In this document: positions 62,558 through 64,000 of the stretch, in pieces | How the letters are laid out: each line of letters opens with the position of its first letter | Numbering within the stretch: the first letter of the stretch is position 1 | From: Lancefieldella parvula | GTDB taxonomy: Bacteria; Actinomycetota; Coriobacteriia; Coriobacteriales; Atopobiaceae | Assembly (NCBI GenBank): GCA_023300185.1 | Contig: CP097092.1 | Span: forward strand, 62,001-126,000 | Direction of reading: 5' to 3' | DNA: 64,000 bases | Made by a program: the position numbers and the translations under genes | Notes under the pieces: model-generated | Seen by the model: only the letters and a program-made list of their open reading frames with translations | Database searches by the model: none | Told to the model about the DNA's origin: nothing

Positions 62558-63261
62558 ACGACATGGAAGAGACGGACATCAAGTGCGGTCTTCTCGGCCT
62601 TGATCCAAGAACACATCTGTTGTCGTTCTTTCTTGTGGGGATCGTATCCATGCTGATAGTGAACCTCCTTGAGACGGTGCTTTTACAGGCATTCGCTACA
62701 GCTTATCTCGCCGCAAACGGACGGACGAGAAGTGCGACAAGGACCTGTGTGAGCTTCACAGTCATATGCGGCCTGAGCTTCCTTCCCCTCCCAGGGCTGT
62801 ACGGAGTTCTTTTTGTAAGCATGCTGCACATGATTCCCCCGTTTACGACCGGCTGCGCGTTCTTCTCGCTTTCTCCTTCGGCGATCATGTGCGCACTCGA
62901 CCGGTGGCATCTCCCGCAAAAATTCCTCGTTGGGATCTGCATGATATTCAGATTTGCCTCGATCCTTCCGTTTGAGATGCGCTCAATACTTCGCGGAATC
63001 CGCATGCGGGGCATCTTCCCCAGCTTACTGGGTATTGTGAGACACCCCGCGCTCGCATACGAATGCTTTTACACGCCGCTTGTCATGCGCTCGCTGAGAC
63101 TCTCAAACGAACTCGCCGCATCGGCCGAACTGCGAGGGATTGGGATAGGTACAGGACGAACGTCGGTATATCACGTGGGATTCACCTTGCGCGACGCAAT
63201 GTGCGCTCTTGTTGTAACTGCAGCCGTCGCCGGCATATATGCGTTGGAGGCGGTTTTGTGA
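62554..63261 (+). CDS. ECF transporter T component (EcfT/CbiQ family)
   Basis: The 235-residue membrane protein has four to five helices and the cytoplasmic coupling region with MIFRFASILPFEMRSILRGIRMRG (residues about 130-153) and AELRGIG near 200, the ARG-type motifs that contact the ATPases. It overlaps both neighbours (ATGA at each junction), so the S, T and A units are translationally coupled. Confidence 0.9.
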   Translation: MNDMEETDIKCGLLGLDPRTHLLSFFLVGIVSMLIVNLLETVLLQAFATAYLAANGRTRSATRTCVSFTVICGLSFLPLPGLYGVLFVSMLHMIPPFTTGCAFFSLSPSAIMCALDRWHLPQKFLVGICMIFRFASILPFEMRSILRGIRMRGIFPSLLGIVRHPALAYECFYTPLVMRSLRLSNELAASAELRGIGIGTGRTSVYHVGFTLRDAMCALVVTAAVAGIYALEAVL

Positions 63262-64000
63262 GAGGTACGGAAACCGTCGCTTTGAAGAACGTTTCGTTTT
63301 ACTACCTCGACGAGTCTGAGCTTTCAGATGAAACATCAGCTGATAGTGAGGTATCAGCCGGCAGATACGAATCTACGGAAAGCTGTGTACAGGATATCTG
63401 CCTCAACATCCCGGCAGGCTCATGCACCGTACTCTGCGGACGCTCCGGCAGCGGAAAATCAACGGTTCTGCGCCTGATCGACGGCCTCGCAGGAACCTTC
63501 TTTCCCGGCGAGAAGAGCGGAGTGGTCCTTGTACACGGAACGGACGTGTTTGATCTGTCCCCGCGCAATCGCACGAAAAGCATAGGCGTAGTCACACAAG
63601 ATCCGAGAAGTCAATTCTTCATGGGGACGGTAGGCGACGAAATTGCATTTTCCCTGGAAAATCTGGGTACTGATCCCTCAGATACGATCAAGTTCGTCCA
63701 AGAGGCGGCAACACTCAGCGGTGTCAGCCGACTTCTTGCCGAGAAGCTCACCGAGCTCTCAAGCGGACAAAAACAGCGCGTCGCTCTTGCGGCTGCAATA
63801 GCCAACCGTCCGCAGATCCTGATACTTGACGAACCCACCTCGAATTTGGATGCAGAGGGGTCTCAGTCGCTTATCAAGATCCTCGGAGAGCTTAAAAGAA
63901 ACGGCGTGGCACTGATCATCTCCGAGCATAGACTCCATCAATTTTTGCCTGTAGCCGATGAGTTTGTATATCTTCAGGAAGGACGCATAGCCGCTCGGTG
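63258..64000 (+). CDS. ECF transporter ATPase (partial, runs off the window)
   Basis: It starts with GTG at 63258, overlapping the T component stop. About 247 residues are visible, with Walker A CGRSGSGKST, a Q-loop TQDPRSQFF, signature LSSGQKQRVALAAA, Walker B ILILDEPTSNLD and H-loop SEHRLHQF. An acidic Ser/Glu insert (about residues 19-45) after the first strand is unusual. A second ATPase domain or gene is expected past the end of the window. Confidence 0.9.
   Translation, partial: MRGTETVALKNVSFYYLDESELSDETSADSEVSAGRYESTESCVQDICLNIPAGSCTVLCGRSGSGKSTVLRLIDGLAGTFFPGEKSGVVLVHGTDVFDLSPRNRTKSIGVVTQDPRSQFFMGTVGDEIAFSLENLGTDPSDTIKFVQEAATLSGVSRLLAEKLTELSSGQKQRVALAAAIANRPQILILDEPTSNLDAEGSQSLIKILGELKRNGVALIISEHRLHQFLPVADEFVYLQEGRIAAR

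Overview
The window looks like a chromosomal segment of a mid-GC Gram-positive actinobacterium of the class Coriobacteriia, most likely Atopobiaceae (Atopobium/Lancefieldella/Olsenella type). This is an inference. It rests on the actinobacterial dnaK-grpE-dnaJ-hspR order, an Eggerthella-type NRAMP-related transporter, the small CXXC protein/4Fe-4S membrane protein/TlpA redox cassette, and codon and protein character. No rRNA or ribosomal-protein locus is present to prove it.

Layout. 0-8.5 kb: end of an ABC exporter permease, an EF-G-like GTPase, a frameshifted 1-deoxyxylulose-5-phosphate synthase, glycerol dehydrogenase and a flavodiiron protein. 9-18.3 kb: a CNNM/CorC-type protein, a protein resembling the N-terminal domain of cyanophycin synthetase, YtxH and PRC-barrel proteins, a two-gene operon of an MgtE-domain protein and an NRAMP-related (probably Mg2+) transporter, LemA, tRNA-Ser and TadA. 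18.3-23.9 kb: TM2-like protein, RlmI, DUF1304, a DEAD-box helicase, MetA and a YfcE-like phosphodiesterase. 24-29.4 kb: a beta-glucoside locus made of a GntR regulator, GH1 glycosidase, PTS EIIC/EIIB/EIIA and a ROK kinase. 29.5-34 kb: zinc-ribbon membrane protein, AsnA, a lipoprotein and an unknown protein. 34-43.2 kb: a complete autoinducer-2 uptake and processing locus (cupin, lsrK, lsrR; divergently lsrA-C-D-B-F). 44-48.6 kb: redox cassette with its own two-component system, then a fructose-6-phosphate aldolase-like transaldolase. 48.8-59 kb: the HspR heat-shock regulon (dnaK-grpE-dnaJ-hspR and clpB) with an ABC exporter and a RelB/PIN toxin-antitoxin pair between the two. 59.3-64 kb: a DUF4143 ATPase, an AraC regulator and an ECF transporter with a different codon style, possibly acquired.

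Most striking signals beyond the genes. The octamer GGCGAGAA or its complement occurs about 37 times by hand count (about two expected), and it forms inverted pairs just past gene ends, the way DNA-uptake sequences do in Haemophilus and Neisseria. There are several unrelated intergenic palindromes, one with a second copy 40,020 bp away. There is an exact 11-bp array before tadA, a 13.6-copy heptamer array before an ABC exporter, and two arrays with exact 23-bp spacing. dnaK and clpB share a heat-shock promoter block with identical 43-bp internal spacing. Eleven single-base frameshifts fall in otherwise intact conserved genes, which points to indel errors in the sequence rather than mass gene decay.
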